Below are positions 8,240 through 16,215 of a DNA stretch of 45,814 bases, piece by piece. The notes below the pieces were generated by a model. It made no database searches. It was not told where the DNA came from and saw only the letters and a program-made list of their open reading frames with translations. The stretch lies in assembly GCF_900114825.1 (NCBI RefSeq), contig NZ_FOUI01000012.1, positions 1 through 45,814 on the forward strand. The letters are read 5' to 3'. The stretch is from Halopseudomonas yangmingensis. Lineage in GTDB: Bacteria; Pseudomonadota; Gammaproteobacteria; Pseudomonadales; Pseudomonadaceae. A program made the translations under genes and the position numbers. The stretch's first letter is position 1. Each line of letters opens with the position of its first letter.

Positions 8240-9490
8240 TCATTCGTCATGGAACAGTTCCCTCTGGGCATCCTCCGACAAAGGCACCACATCAAGCCAC
8301 TGAGCAAGAACGTCACTAACCGACAACTTGTTCCAGTTTAAGTGATGCATTAAGTAGAAGCCTGAAAATACATTCTCGAATGGAGATATGTGAAACTGAA
8401 TCGGAATGGAAAGAGCTTTATCCAAAATCAAATTTTTCTCCTCAACGAACGCGATATAGCTAGACAATTTCTTTGCAAAGATTTTATCAGCAATATATGG
8501 AACGTAATTTCCTTTATGGATCTCAACAATCGCGCCATTAGCTATATACCTGAAAGTATAAAATAGATTTACTGGTGGATATTTTGTCGCCACATGCTCC
8601 ACAATTGTAGCTAAAACTTTTGATTGCCGAACAGGCAACCTTAAATCCTTAGCGAGATATGCTATCAACCTATAAAGCTTATCAACTTGAATACCCTTGA
8701 TAACATCATGCACCACCATAACTTCTTTCGATGAAACCTCTATACTTTTAAGTTTTCTCTCGACTACTGAGCCAATGCTCTCCACCTGCCCGCCACCTAA
8801 ATTCATCGGACGCAAATAGACGCCTGGACGGAGAGTATTATATCTAGGCATAACACCAGATCTACTATTCAGACTTTTTGGAAAAAAATCTTGGTTATGC
8901 AGAATATGATCCGCCTTCCTCACATCCTCGGAAACCTCAGAAATATTCACAAGCGCCTTCTTTTTTATAAGAGACATCAAAATATCCTGATCTACTCCAG
9001 CTAAACCCGTAATTTCTAAATCATCAACAGAGTTGGCGACAATCTCACATTCCTTTTTTCCATAAGAAATTGTTAAAAAAGCTAGAGTTTCAATAAAACC
9101 CAGATCATCCAGATAATGGCGCGCCTCAAAAACACTTGACTTATAATCTGCCAATATTTTTTTTGAAGCCTCAAACTCCTCTATAAGCCTTCTATTACGA
9201 CAGTCATCACAAATAACACCCTCAACACTTAATATCCTACCTTTCAGCTGCATACGGTTGTTGACGGGTGATTTACAACCACATACCTCACAAAAGAAAA
9301 ATCGGTTATGCACAAACAGAAAAGTATTTTTTATCAAAAAACTAATCGACCTAGCACCCATTGGCTGATACTTCTTATTAACTTCCTCGACAGTATAAAA
9401 GTATCCTGTCTTCTTTTCAGGTGCCATTTCCCAGTAATCATTTATCGCTGAGACCTCTATCTCTTTTACATCTACCGGATAGCAAATCAT
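8240..9490 (-). CDS. Unrecognised protein with a CxxC...CxxC zinc-finger-like motif
   Basis: A 416-residue soluble protein that I do not recognise. Cys67-x2-Cys70 and Cys94-x2-Cys97 form a probable zinc knuckle near the N-terminus; the remainder is mixed alpha/beta with no catalytic motif I can name. Its DNA is strongly AT-rich, like the recombinase operon at the other end of the island and unlike the cargo between them. It reads outward towards the left junction. It could be a core gene of the element (for example a directionality or targeting factor) or independent cargo; there is no direct evidence for either. The 261 bases upstream hold AT-rich DNA with no other gene. Confidence 0.7.
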   Translation of the reverse strand: MICYPVDVKEIEVSAINDYWEMAPEKKTGYFYTVEEVNKKYQPMGARSISFLIKNTFLFVHNRFFFCEVCGCKSPVNNRMQLKGRILSVEGVICDDCRNRRLIEEFEASKKILADYKSSVFEARHYLDDLGFIETLAFLTISYGKKECEIVANSVDDLEITGLAGVDQDILMSLIKKKALVNISEVSEDVRKADHILHNQDFFPKSLNSRSGVMPRYNTLRPGVYLRPMNLGGGQVESIGSVVERKLKSIEVSSKEVMVVHDVIKGIQVDKLYRLIAYLAKDLRLPVRQSKVLATIVEHVATKYPPVNLFYTFRYIANGAIVEIHKGNYVPYIADKIFAKKLSSYIAFVEEKNLILDKALSIPIQFHISPFENVFSGFYLMHHLNWNKLSVSDVLAQWLDVVPLSEDAQRELFHDE

Positions 9491-9751
9491 GAAAACCCCA
9501 CATAAAGCTACAAATGTAAAATTTGTGAACTATCTCTCAAAAATGAAACTTTAAGCTCACAACACCAGGCTGCACCATAATGAATTTAACTTTAAACTCA
9601 CTAAAAAATTTGCGCAAATACGGCATAACCAAGTGGCAATAAAATCTGATCATGCACTTGAAGAGCCTGCATACCTCTGCTCAGTAGGCGTACTTACTGT
9701 TTCTGCAACATCCGCTTTTAGAGCCAAATTCCATCACTAAGGGGATTTGAC

Positions 9752-10018
9752 ATGAAGCAGCGACTCACAGATGAGCTAATCATTCGCTTCCTGTGTGATG
9801 CCGAAGCGGGCATGCCTGATCAAAACACCTCAGGGCTAGGAAAGCGTCTTGGTGGGGATGGCATCACGATCCTTCCGCTGCGAATTGCTGCACGGCGCAG
9901 TACCATCAGGAAAATGGAAGATGGCACGGAGAAGCAGATACTACCTCGCGCCTGCTTTCCGTTCCTGAACGGCACCTGGTCGGGCCGCTTTGGCGTGGAG
10001 GATGTCATGCTTGGCTAA
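9752..10018 (+). pseudogene. Short ORF whose start resembles an IS3-family OrfA; probable remnant
   Basis: An 88-residue frame with a good ribosome site (AAGGGG at 9738-9743, nine bases before the ATG). The first 23 or so residues (MKQRLTDELIIRFLCDAEAG and following) look like the conserved N-terminus of IS3-type OrfA transposases. The similarity then stops, and no helix-turn-helix completion, OrfB or terminal inverted repeats follow. It is most likely a fused remnant of an insertion sequence. The remaining residues are not recognised, so a genuine small gene cannot be excluded. Confidence 0.4.
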
Positions 10019-10072
10019 GTACAAACTAGGCGCGCAGGCCTTGGCCCTGATTTTGCAGAGCTCACCTAATCT

Positions 10073-11455
10073 TCAGAAACACGCCAAAAGCATTTCGCGG
10101 TAATTCCGTGAAAAACTTAGCTGATAAGCCTGCCTCTTGACCTCAGCCGCCAACGCGCTCCCAGTATTGAGCCCTGTAAACTCCGAGTCATGCTGGTCAT
10201 AGCTGCCAGAAGAGCTTCCAGGATCACTTGCAGCACCCATCTGCACAGCAACCCCCTCTGAGAGATGAGCGCGGCTTAAAACTGCCAGATCTTCAGGCAA
10301 ATCCTCTGCGATTCGTTCTGCATAAACCTGAAGGGTTGGTTCCGCCAACATGAATAGCCATGCCTGGTCGTCGGACTCACCTGAACGCCGCAGCACTCGC
10401 CCCAGCACTTGCCGGTAATGCAGTTCGGTTCGGATACGACTGAGATAGCAGCACACTTGCAGGCGGGGAATGTCAGTGCCTTCGCTGATCATGCTTACAG
10501 CAACAATCCATCGTTGGTCACTTCGTCTGAACTGATTGATTCGCTGCTGGGCATCTGGCGTTTTATTGGTAACGACACAGCAAGTCTCACCTCTGGCTTC
10601 CAGGGCACCTGCCACCTGATGCGCATGCTCGATATCCGTGCAAACGACCAACCCACCAGCATTTGGCTCTGTCTGGCGAAGTTCATCAAGCTTTGCGCAC
10701 CCCAAGTCGAGCAATTTATCTACCACTTCATCATGTCGCAGCAGCTCTTGGTAAGTGACCGGTGACTCATCCAGCAGCTTGGCAATGCTGGGGAAGCTCT
10801 TTACAGAACTGCCTGATTCCGCGTCTTCAGTGAGCATCACTTTCTGGTTGTCGATTAGGGTAATACGTGGCGTGCGGCACACACCGTCGGCGATAGCTTC
10901 GCGCAAGCCATAGCGATAATCACAGATCAGTTGCTCCTCCGGGGATGAGTAACGGGCCAAGGCAATAGCACGCTCATCGGATCGCCATGGGGTGCCAGAC
11001 AGCGCGAGCGTATAGGCAGCCCTGTCCTGAACATGCTGAATAATCTGCTGGCCCCAGGAATTGCTCAGAAGCGGGTCATGGCCGGCGCAGTGATGAATTT
11101 CATCGAATACAGTGAAGACACGGTATTCATCCAGCAAACGCCAAAACTCATCATCCTGATAGTCCATCGCCTGGTATGTGAGAGCAGTGCCCACAGCACC
11201 GATTTGACCATCCAGACGCTTACCAAGCACTTGTGAAAAGGTTGTACGAAAACCTTCAACGACCTGACAGGAAGGTGCAAAGCAAAACACCAGATCAATC
11301 TTGCCTTGCTCAAACAGCACACGCGCCAACTCGGCCGCCATTCGCGTCTTTCCAGCGCCAGGCGTGGCTTGGCAAAAAAAGTGCGGTGAAGTGTCGAATC
11401 GAAGCAGCGCTTTATCAATGCAACAGCGCTGCCATTTGCGCAATGAAGATGTCAC
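10073..11455 (-). CDS. DEAD/DEAH-box (SF2) helicase
   Basis: A 460-residue superfamily 2 ATPase. Walker A is ATPGAGKT (30-37), motif II is DEIHH (118-122), motif III is SGTPWRSD (about 164-171), and the C-terminal RecA domain carries motif VI in QVLGRVLRR. No nuclease or other extra domain is visible. Translation begins at a GTG that overlaps the stop codon of the upstream winged-helix gene in GTGA, so the two products are probably made together. With the divergent Xre regulator it forms a self-contained module of island cargo. A role in phage defence is inference from location. Confidence 0.85.
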   Translation of the reverse strand: MTSSLRKWQRCCIDKALLRFDTSPHFFCQATPGAGKTRMAAELARVLFEQGKIDLVFCFAPSCQVVEGFRTTFSQVLGKRLDGQIGAVGTALTYQAMDYQDDEFWRLLDEYRVFTVFDEIHHCAGHDPLLSNSWGQQIIQHVQDRAAYTLALSGTPWRSDERAIALARYSSPEEQLICDYRYGLREAIADGVCRTPRITLIDNQKVMLTEDAESGSSVKSFPSIAKLLDESPVTYQELLRHDEVVDKLLDLGCAKLDELRQTEPNAGGLVVCTDIEHAHQVAGALEARGETCCVVTNKTPDAQQRINQFRRSDQRWIVAVSMISEGTDIPRLQVCCYLSRIRTELHYRQVLGRVLRRSGESDDQAWLFMLAEPTLQVYAERIAEDLPEDLAVLSRAHLSEGVAVQMGAASDPGSSSGSYDQHDSEFTGLNTGSALAAEVKRQAYQLSFSRNYREMLLACF

Positions 11456-12039
11456 CGAGAAGCATCAAGCGCATTGAGCGTATTTTCTACTGCTCGGAGA
11501 TGCCCGAGCAGCCTGGAGCTCCGATCCCGCGCCTCCAAGTAGTCAGGCTCAACCTTTTCGCGTAACTGCGGCATTTCAGCAAGCAGCAGCTTGTACCGCT
11601 CTGCCTCACCCATCGCAGCCAGAAAATCGAGACGAGTTTCATTCAGCAGAGCCTGCAAGTGCTTCTTCATGTCGGGCTGCATGGGTGATGACACACCAAC
11701 ATCCCCAACCGGAGCTGTCACCTGAGGTTCGGCATCCACTTTGATGCTGCTCTCAAAGATGCCATCAACCAGTTTCAGCCTCAAATGCTTTGGGCATGTC
11801 TGAAGATGATAGACCTGATCCCTCTTGCGAAGATCTTTGTCCGGGACAACCCAGCCGACACGCAACATACGGCGGATCTGGTCATACACGTACCGCCGTA
11901 CATCTGCGAGCTTGAAACGGGTTCCTTGCAGTTGCGCGGCATAGGCATCCCGAAGATCACAAGTGGTGAATTGCGCATACCCTCCATCCTGAAGCAGCTC
12001 GTACAGCCGTCTATCGAGGATAAATGGAGAGGACTTCAT
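11452..12039 (-). CDS. Winged-helix-like protein coupled to the helicase
   Basis: A protein of 195 residues from ATG 12039; a longer TTG-initiated form from 12099 is less likely because it would overlap the promoter. The N-terminal 80 or so residues (FILDRRLYELLQDGG, then the VRRYVYDQIRRMLRVGW region) look like a winged helix-turn-helix fold. The C-terminal part (about 110-190) is helical and probably coiled coil. It is the first gene of a two-gene unit and overlaps the helicase start. I do not recognise the family. It may bind nucleic acid and direct the helicase (inference). Confidence 0.7.
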   Translation of the reverse strand: MKSSPFILDRRLYELLQDGGYAQFTTCDLRDAYAAQLQGTRFKLADVRRYVYDQIRRMLRVGWVVPDKDLRKRDQVYHLQTCPKHLRLKLVDGIFESSIKVDAEPQVTAPVGDVGVSSPMQPDMKKHLQALLNETRLDFLAAMGEAERYKLLLAEMPQLREKVEPDYLEARDRSSRLLGHLRAVENTLNALDASR

Positions 12040-12070
12040 GCGAACAACCAAGAGTGGCGACGGATTGCGG

Positions 12071-12099
12071 ATTATAGTCCGTGGCCGATGGGTCCGCAA
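12071..12099 (-). promoter_or_regulatory. Promoter of the winged-helix/helicase unit
   Basis: On the minus strand TTGCGG (12099-12094) and a consensus TATAAT (12076-12071) are 17 bases apart, and transcription would start about 25 bases before the ATG at 12039. The -10 box is embedded in the near-palindrome GGACTATAATCC, a plausible operator for the divergent Xre protein. Confidence 0.65.
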
Positions 12100-12138
12100 A
12101 CGCTTGATAGTACTGCCTCAAATGGCATTGAGGCGATT

Positions 12139-12369
12139 ATGGAGCAGCTGGCAAAAGCGCTGGGAACACTTGTCCGGACGCAGAGAAAGGCCAGCGGACT
12201 TTCCCAGGATGCCCTTGCGCTTGCTTGCAACATTGATCGCAGCTACATGGGCCGTATCGAGCGCGGCGAGGTGAATATTACGGTGGAGAAGCTTTACCAG
12301 ATCGCCAAGGCCCTTGATTGCGCCCCCTCCGCACTGCTTCCATCCATGAGCGGACTTCGAATCGATTAG
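12139..12369 (+). CDS. Xre-family helix-turn-helix regulator
   Basis: A 76-residue protein that is almost entirely one HTH_3 domain (LVRTQRKASGLSQDALALAC and DRSYMGRIERGEVNITVEKL). The ATG at 12139 is preceded by GAGG at a good distance. It is divergent from the winged-helix/helicase unit with 100 bases between starts, so it is the likely repressor of that unit and of itself. Single-domain regulators of this type commonly control restriction or defence cassettes. Confidence 0.82.
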   Translation: MEQLAKALGTLVRTQRKASGLSQDALALACNIDRSYMGRIERGEVNITVEKLYQIAKALDCAPSALLPSMSGLRID

Positions 12370-12429
12370 TCTCGTACCGCTACTGAATCTTGCTCCGATG
12401 AATCCCTATTGCATCTGTCATGGATAACT

Positions 12430-12450
12430 GCTTTCGGCCAGAAGCGGACA
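12430..12450. repeat. Left copy of a short direct repeat flanking the Kongming-type operon
   Basis: GCTTTCGGCCAGAAGCGGAC matches GCTTTTGGCCGATAGCTGAC at 15922-15941 at 15 of 20 positions, in the same orientation. The two copies bracket the four-gene operon and may mark former cassette borders. They may equally be copies of a common intergenic motif. Confidence 0.4.
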
Positions 12451-12529
12451 GTCGCGACAAGCAGAACCCGGCCAAAAATTGACGCTCAGAACTGTGCTCT
12501 GAACTGGGGCGATTCAACATGCGGCTAGA

Positions 12530-13399
12530 TCACCAGTAGTTGAATGGTACGCAAGAGGATCTGACGATGCTCGCATCGTAACCCGCAGCGCGCAATACAA
12601 TCTCTGCGGCCTTCTGGGCCCGGTCTTGATTTGGGTTCGGACCTACGATTACCTCGCAGAGCGCGTGCTTGTTATGCTCCAGTATGTCCAGTGAGATGTA
12701 TGGCACGACGTATGAAGGTCCAGGTCTGTATAGGATCTGGCGGGTGGGCTCATTGGTAATTATTCTCCATTCCGCCTCCTCATGAAATCCTTCATGTTTA
12801 AATCTAGGCGCCAACTCGATTAACATTTCGCAAGCGGTAGAAATGATGCTTTTGGCTTGATGGGCCCCAGCCTCTTCGAGGTGGGCCCAATATTTCACCA
12901 TAACATCAACTTTCTCTTTGGATTCAAAACCCTCAAATTCCGCGCGGGACATAGGCATCGCAGGAAACTCACGCAGGGCTGCGGCAATGATTTCAGCCAC
13001 TGCACCCAGCTGGTCATCATGGTTATACAAGCACTTTTCTAAACGCATCCCATTTGCAGCACAATAGTCTTCAAGTGCTTGACGATCGAAGCCTAAACAA
13101 TAACCGTTGCCTCCGGCGCAGTAGCCTCGCCACTGACTTAGCAAGTCTGGTCGCTCGCTGAACGAGGAAACGTAAAGATCGTCAGCGGTTGTCAATTCCA
13201 GCTCATGCCGAAGTAGCCAACCGAAACGCTCGTCATAGTCGTCTTCAAAAAGCCGATTTGCCATCTGCTTGCCATGCTGGATGGCATGCTTAAATTCAGT
13301 GGGATCGTTTAAGAATAAAGCATTTGTGCACCAAATCGATTTGGTGCTCAGAATGCCAAGCAATCCAATCTGACTGGTGTAATGGTAAAGGCAGCTCAT
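12530..13399 (-). CDS. DUF2971 domain protein, fourth gene of the Kongming-type operon
   Basis: A 289-residue protein with the DUF2971 pattern: N-terminal LYHYTS, ILSTKSIWCTNALFLNDPTEF, then YVSSFSERPDLLSQWRGY (about residues 76-93) and EEAEWRI further on. The biochemical role of DUF2971 is not established, although such genes are often found near defence loci. It begins 24 bases after the SIR2 gene stop, with its own CAGGAG ribosome site, so it is probably transcribed with the three genes upstream. It is not one of the three components I associate with Kongming, so it may be an accessory, a second effector or an independent passenger. Confidence 0.8.
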   Translation of the reverse strand: MSCLYHYTSQIGLLGILSTKSIWCTNALFLNDPTEFKHAIQHGKQMANRLFEDDYDERFGWLLRHELELTTADDLYVSSFSERPDLLSQWRGYCAGGNGYCLGFDRQALEDYCAANGMRLEKCLYNHDDQLGAVAEIIAAALREFPAMPMSRAEFEGFESKEKVDVMVKYWAHLEEAGAHQAKSIISTACEMLIELAPRFKHEGFHEEAEWRIITNEPTRQILYRPGPSYVVPYISLDILEHNKHALCEVIVGPNPNQDRAQKAAEIVLRAAGYDASIVRSSCVPFNYW

Positions 13400-13423
13400 A
13401 AAGTCGCTCCTGATGTAGGGCTA

Positions 13424-14221
13424 CTACTGCTGAACTAGCTCAGCAAGAAACTCCGCCAGCGCAGTCTCTCTGTCATCTTCTTCTGACACCAACATTTCTA
13501 TACCCCAGTGCCCAAGCAACTCTTCAGCCACCGGATTGGGGCGATTGGTGAAGAGATACGATTTAGGGCGCGCTGCTGCGAGGGCATGGCTGCCCCACAT
13601 CTTCGTCAAGCGATAGAAGAGCAACCGAATATTGAGATCGGTAATGCTATAACCGATGAACAGCACTGAGTTACCCAGAACGTCGTGCCGAAGCTTGATG
13701 TCCAGTGGTGACTCAAAGTTGAGGCGTTCGTAGTAGCTAGTCTCATCAAGGACAATAGAAGTATCGTCGTCAAAGTCCCCGTGGAACTTTATGATCTGAC
13801 GATGGCTATCATGCACCGTTACGAGATCCGATACGCTTGCAACCTTGGTGTAGGCGGTCCCGTAATAATCGTGCGCCAGCTCGAGCCATCGGTCGTAATT
13901 CGTCGTATATATCTTCGAGAAGTTACCTTGGGCGATGAGTCTATGAATCTCTGAACCACCGACATCAATGCCTGGTTTGTGCCACTCCCGGTCCATCCAG
14001 CTCCGAAGCGGTCCCAATGTGCCTTTCTTCCTGCGGTAGAACTCAGCCAATGCAAGGTGACTGCCGTATGAGGAGAAAATCTGTGGATCGTAGCCTAGCT
14101 CAGTGGCAAGCTTGGAAATGAGCTCCCCCCAAGATGGGAGGCCAAGGTTTGCGGACACACCTGCGCCGGCGAAGAGAACGAGCTTGCCTGTCTGATATGC
14201 ATGCAACAGTTCTGTCTTCAT
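13424..14221 (-). CDS. komC: SIR2-like NAD-hydrolase effector (KomC-like)
   Basis: A 265-residue standalone SIR2-fold protein. It has the nucleotide-binding GAGVS (19-23), the TTNYD motif (106-110) with the catalytic-type Asn108, KFHGD (145-149) with His147, and FIGYSITDLNIR (188-199). SIR2 proteins of defence systems destroy NAD to stop infected cells. The gene overlaps the HAM1-like gene in ATGA and is third after an adenosine deaminase and a HAM1 homologue, which is the order described for Kongming. There its counterpart forms a complex with the HAM1 protein and is switched on by dITP. The function is assigned by this context. Confidence 0.83.
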   Translation of the reverse strand: MKTELLHAYQTGKLVLFAGAGVSANLGLPSWGELISKLATELGYDPQIFSSYGSHLALAEFYRRKKGTLGPLRSWMDREWHKPGIDVGGSEIHRLIAQGNFSKIYTTNYDRWLELAHDYYGTAYTKVASVSDLVTVHDSHRQIIKFHGDFDDDTSIVLDETSYYERLNFESPLDIKLRHDVLGNSVLFIGYSITDLNIRLLFYRLTKMWGSHALAAARPKSYLFTNRPNPVAEELLGHWGIEMLVSEEDDRETALAEFLAELVQQ

Positions 14222-14778
14222 GCCGCCCCCTTTGCTGCTTTCAAGAATACGGCAAAGGCGTCTAAAGCTTTGCGCCTCATCGAGACATCATTCTTACGAT
14301 CCCCCATTTCTGCAAACGTCTCCGTGTACCCGTCTGGTACGAACACGCAGTCCCACTGGAAATCTCGGAGCCCTGCAGGGATCGCAGGGACTATTCCGTG
14401 TACTTCACCTGAAAAAATATGAATCTGTCGGCCATCACAATACCCAAGAACCGTTTTCGCGGTTACAGAAGCATCACCGAGGCCTTGTACTAAAGTCGTG
14501 AATTTGTCGGCTTCAAGCTTGTCCCAGAATATCTGTGTGAGGCCCGCAGGTAGTCCGTTCATTCCTGCCAAATAGAGCCCTGTGTGCTCCACAAATAAGG
14601 GTCTGCCAATCAGTGCGAATGCCTTTGAAAGCTTGTCACGGACAAGACGTTCTACATCCTCAGTTTGCAGCTCTTCAATCTTCTCTCTGACAGCAATTAC
14701 TTCCACGCCTGCTGGCTCAAGAATCTTGCGCACCTCATTGAGCTTGTGCTGATTTCCTGACAGGAATCTGATCTTCAT
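14218..14778 (-). CDS. komB: HAM1/RdgB-like nucleotide-binding protein (KomB-like)
   Basis: A 186-residue protein of the non-canonical purine NTP pyrophosphatase family. It has the N-terminal SGNQHKLNEV (7-16), the substrate-pocket segment LFVEHTGL (61-68) and FQWDCVFVPDGYTETFAEM (140-158). In E. coli RdgB the corresponding stretch is DDSGL with a catalytic Asp; here that place holds Glu64-His65, so the general base appears to be lost. This fits a protein that binds dITP or ITP as a signal instead of hydrolysing it. Start and stop overlap both neighbours in ATGA, indicating tight co-translation. Confidence 0.83.
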   Translation of the reverse strand: MKIRFLSGNQHKLNEVRKILEPAGVEVIAVREKIEELQTEDVERLVRDKLSKAFALIGRPLFVEHTGLYLAGMNGLPAGLTQIFWDKLEADKFTTLVQGLGDASVTAKTVLGYCDGRQIHIFSGEVHGIVPAIPAGLRDFQWDCVFVPDGYTETFAEMGDRKNDVSMRRKALDAFAVFLKAAKGAA

Positions 14779-15824
14779 GAAATGCCCCTGATGAAGGAGT
14801 ATCGCTTAGCTTGTGTGTATTGTTCGCGAAGAACCTGAGCCGGGAGTCCTTCGGCCAATGCAGCTGCATAATCCTCATTCAGCCCCTGTTCATGTATCGC
14901 GGGGTTATCTGAGCATATTACAAACGGTACGCCATGCTCATAAAAATCACGTAGGGGATGAGCCTTCTCCGGTGGTATCGCACCGGTCAACCGATTGCTG
15001 ATTGGGCATACCTCTACGCAAACATCTCGCTTTGCTAGAAGCTCCATTAGCGCAGGATCACTCCCGGCCGCAGTACCATGCCCAATGCGATCGGCTCCAA
15101 ATAGTTCAATAGCCGTCCGTACATTTTCTGAACGGCCCGTTTCGCCAGCATGAATAGTTATGCCGAGACCAAAGTCATCTTTTGCTTTTCTGAACAAACT
15201 AGGCAGCTCAGTGGGATAAGAGACCTCCTCATCTCCGGCGAGATCAATACCAACGACATGTTTTGACCTACCAAGTGCATCGTAGGCCGAAAGTAGGGCT
15301 GCAAGATGAACTGAGCTATAGTCACCGCGGGTGACCGTCAAGATTAGCCCCCACTGCATTGCATAAAGTTCGGTCGCCTGATTTATGCAGGTTATTAGCC
15401 GGTTAAGTGCTTCGGGTACCGAGCACTCTTGAATAGCGGCAAGGTAAAGTACACTACTTCTAAGCTCAACGAAGCGGACGCCGTTGGTATGAAGGTTGCT
15501 GACTACAGCAACTACAAGGCGTCGGAGGTTTTCTTCCCGCTTTGGTAGCCTCCGTAACAACTGCCACGGTACCAAATACTCTGCCAGTGAAGAACATGGT
15601 GACCTGCGCACAAGATCTCGTTCGGGATTAAAGTCCGTGATAATTTCGGTTCCTTCATCTCCCAAAATCTCTAGAACTGTTTTTGCTGGTACTGCCCCGT
15701 TCAGATGAATGTGAAGCTCGCCTTTATCGAGAACGATCTCCGAGACACTGTCCGACCGAAGCGCTTCAGTTCCACTCCAACGTTTGCCGCAGAAGCAGGG
15801 CTGAGTTATTTCTTCATGATGCAC
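14775..15824 (-). CDS. komA: Adenosine deaminase-like protein (KomA-like)
   Basis: A 349-residue metal-dependent deaminase. The metal-binding HIH is at residues 38-40, HAGE at 225-228, the catalytic IGHG at 247-250 and SDNP at 305-308. A short N-terminal CFCGKRW adds two cysteines. The GTG start at 15824 was chosen because AAGGAGG stands four bases upstream; an earlier GTG at 15869 has no ribosome site. An ATG overlaps the GTG out of frame (ATGTG) and opens a six-codon peptide. In Kongming the deaminase acts with a phage nucleotide kinase to make dITP. First gene of the operon. Confidence 0.85.
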   Translation of the reverse strand: MHHEEITQPCFCGKRWSGTEALRSDSVSEIVLDKGELHIHLNGAVPAKTVLEILGDEGTEIITDFNPERDLVRRSPCSSLAEYLVPWQLLRRLPKREENLRRLVVAVVSNLHTNGVRFVELRSSVLYLAAIQECSVPEALNRLITCINQATELYAMQWGLILTVTRGDYSSVHLAALLSAYDALGRSKHVVGIDLAGDEEVSYPTELPSLFRKAKDDFGLGITIHAGETGRSENVRTAIELFGADRIGHGTAAGSDPALMELLAKRDVCVEVCPISNRLTGAIPPEKAHPLRDFYEHGVPFVICSDNPAIHEQGLNEDYAAALAEGLPAQVLREQYTQAKRYSFIRGIS

Positions 15825-16215
15825 ATAACCTCCTTGTTCTCGCTTACCGCTAATTGCCGCTGAGAGCACAGCGAAGCGACATTCTAGCTGCCGCTGATTC
15901 TATTTACACTCATAAGCGGCCGCTTTTGGCCGATAGCTGACGCCCGCAGCCAGTTTCCGCAAAGGCACCTTCTATGTCCCCTGCCAGTATGTCGTGCACA
16001 GCGGACTCAAACACTCTAGACGCATCTCCCAGCCTAGTTCCAACGGCATCCGAACCCAGCGCAGCGTACCTCTGCCCCACCGGCTGTTGGTCTCATCCAG
16101 CGGCAGGTGAGTATACTCAGGGCTACGCATTCAGGCTGATGGCTGATTTGTGCAGCGTTTCCTTAGAAATGCCAGATGAAGATCCGAGCAAATTTTTCAC
16201 CGTAAAGGAGTGCCT
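15825..16215. other. Intergenic region between the divergent komA-like and DUF1778 genes
   Basis: No gene is seen. The region holds the komA ribosome site AAGGAGG (15829-15835), the perfect 12-base palindrome AAGCGGCCGCTT (15914-15925), the right copy of a short direct repeat (15922-15941) and the AAAGGAG ribosome site of the DUF1778 gene (16204-16210). It must contain the promoters of both flanking units, but I cannot assign them confidently. Confidence 0.5.
15922..15941. repeat. Right copy of a short direct repeat flanking the Kongming-type operon
   Basis: GCTTTTGGCCGATAGCTGAC is related to the copy at 12430 (15 of 20 identical, same orientation) and overlaps the palindrome at 15914-15925. 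It lies about 100 bases upstream of the komA-like start. Confidence 0.4.

Noticed and set aside
8125-8316. A 63-codon minus-strand frame at the left island edge
   Set aside because: It overlaps the end of the 416-residue gene, has no ribosome site and no recognisable content.
14775-15824. The adenosine deaminase as a part of a RADAR system
   Set aside because: RADAR pairs its deaminase with a large ATPase, which is absent; the HAM1 and SIR2 partners fit Kongming instead.
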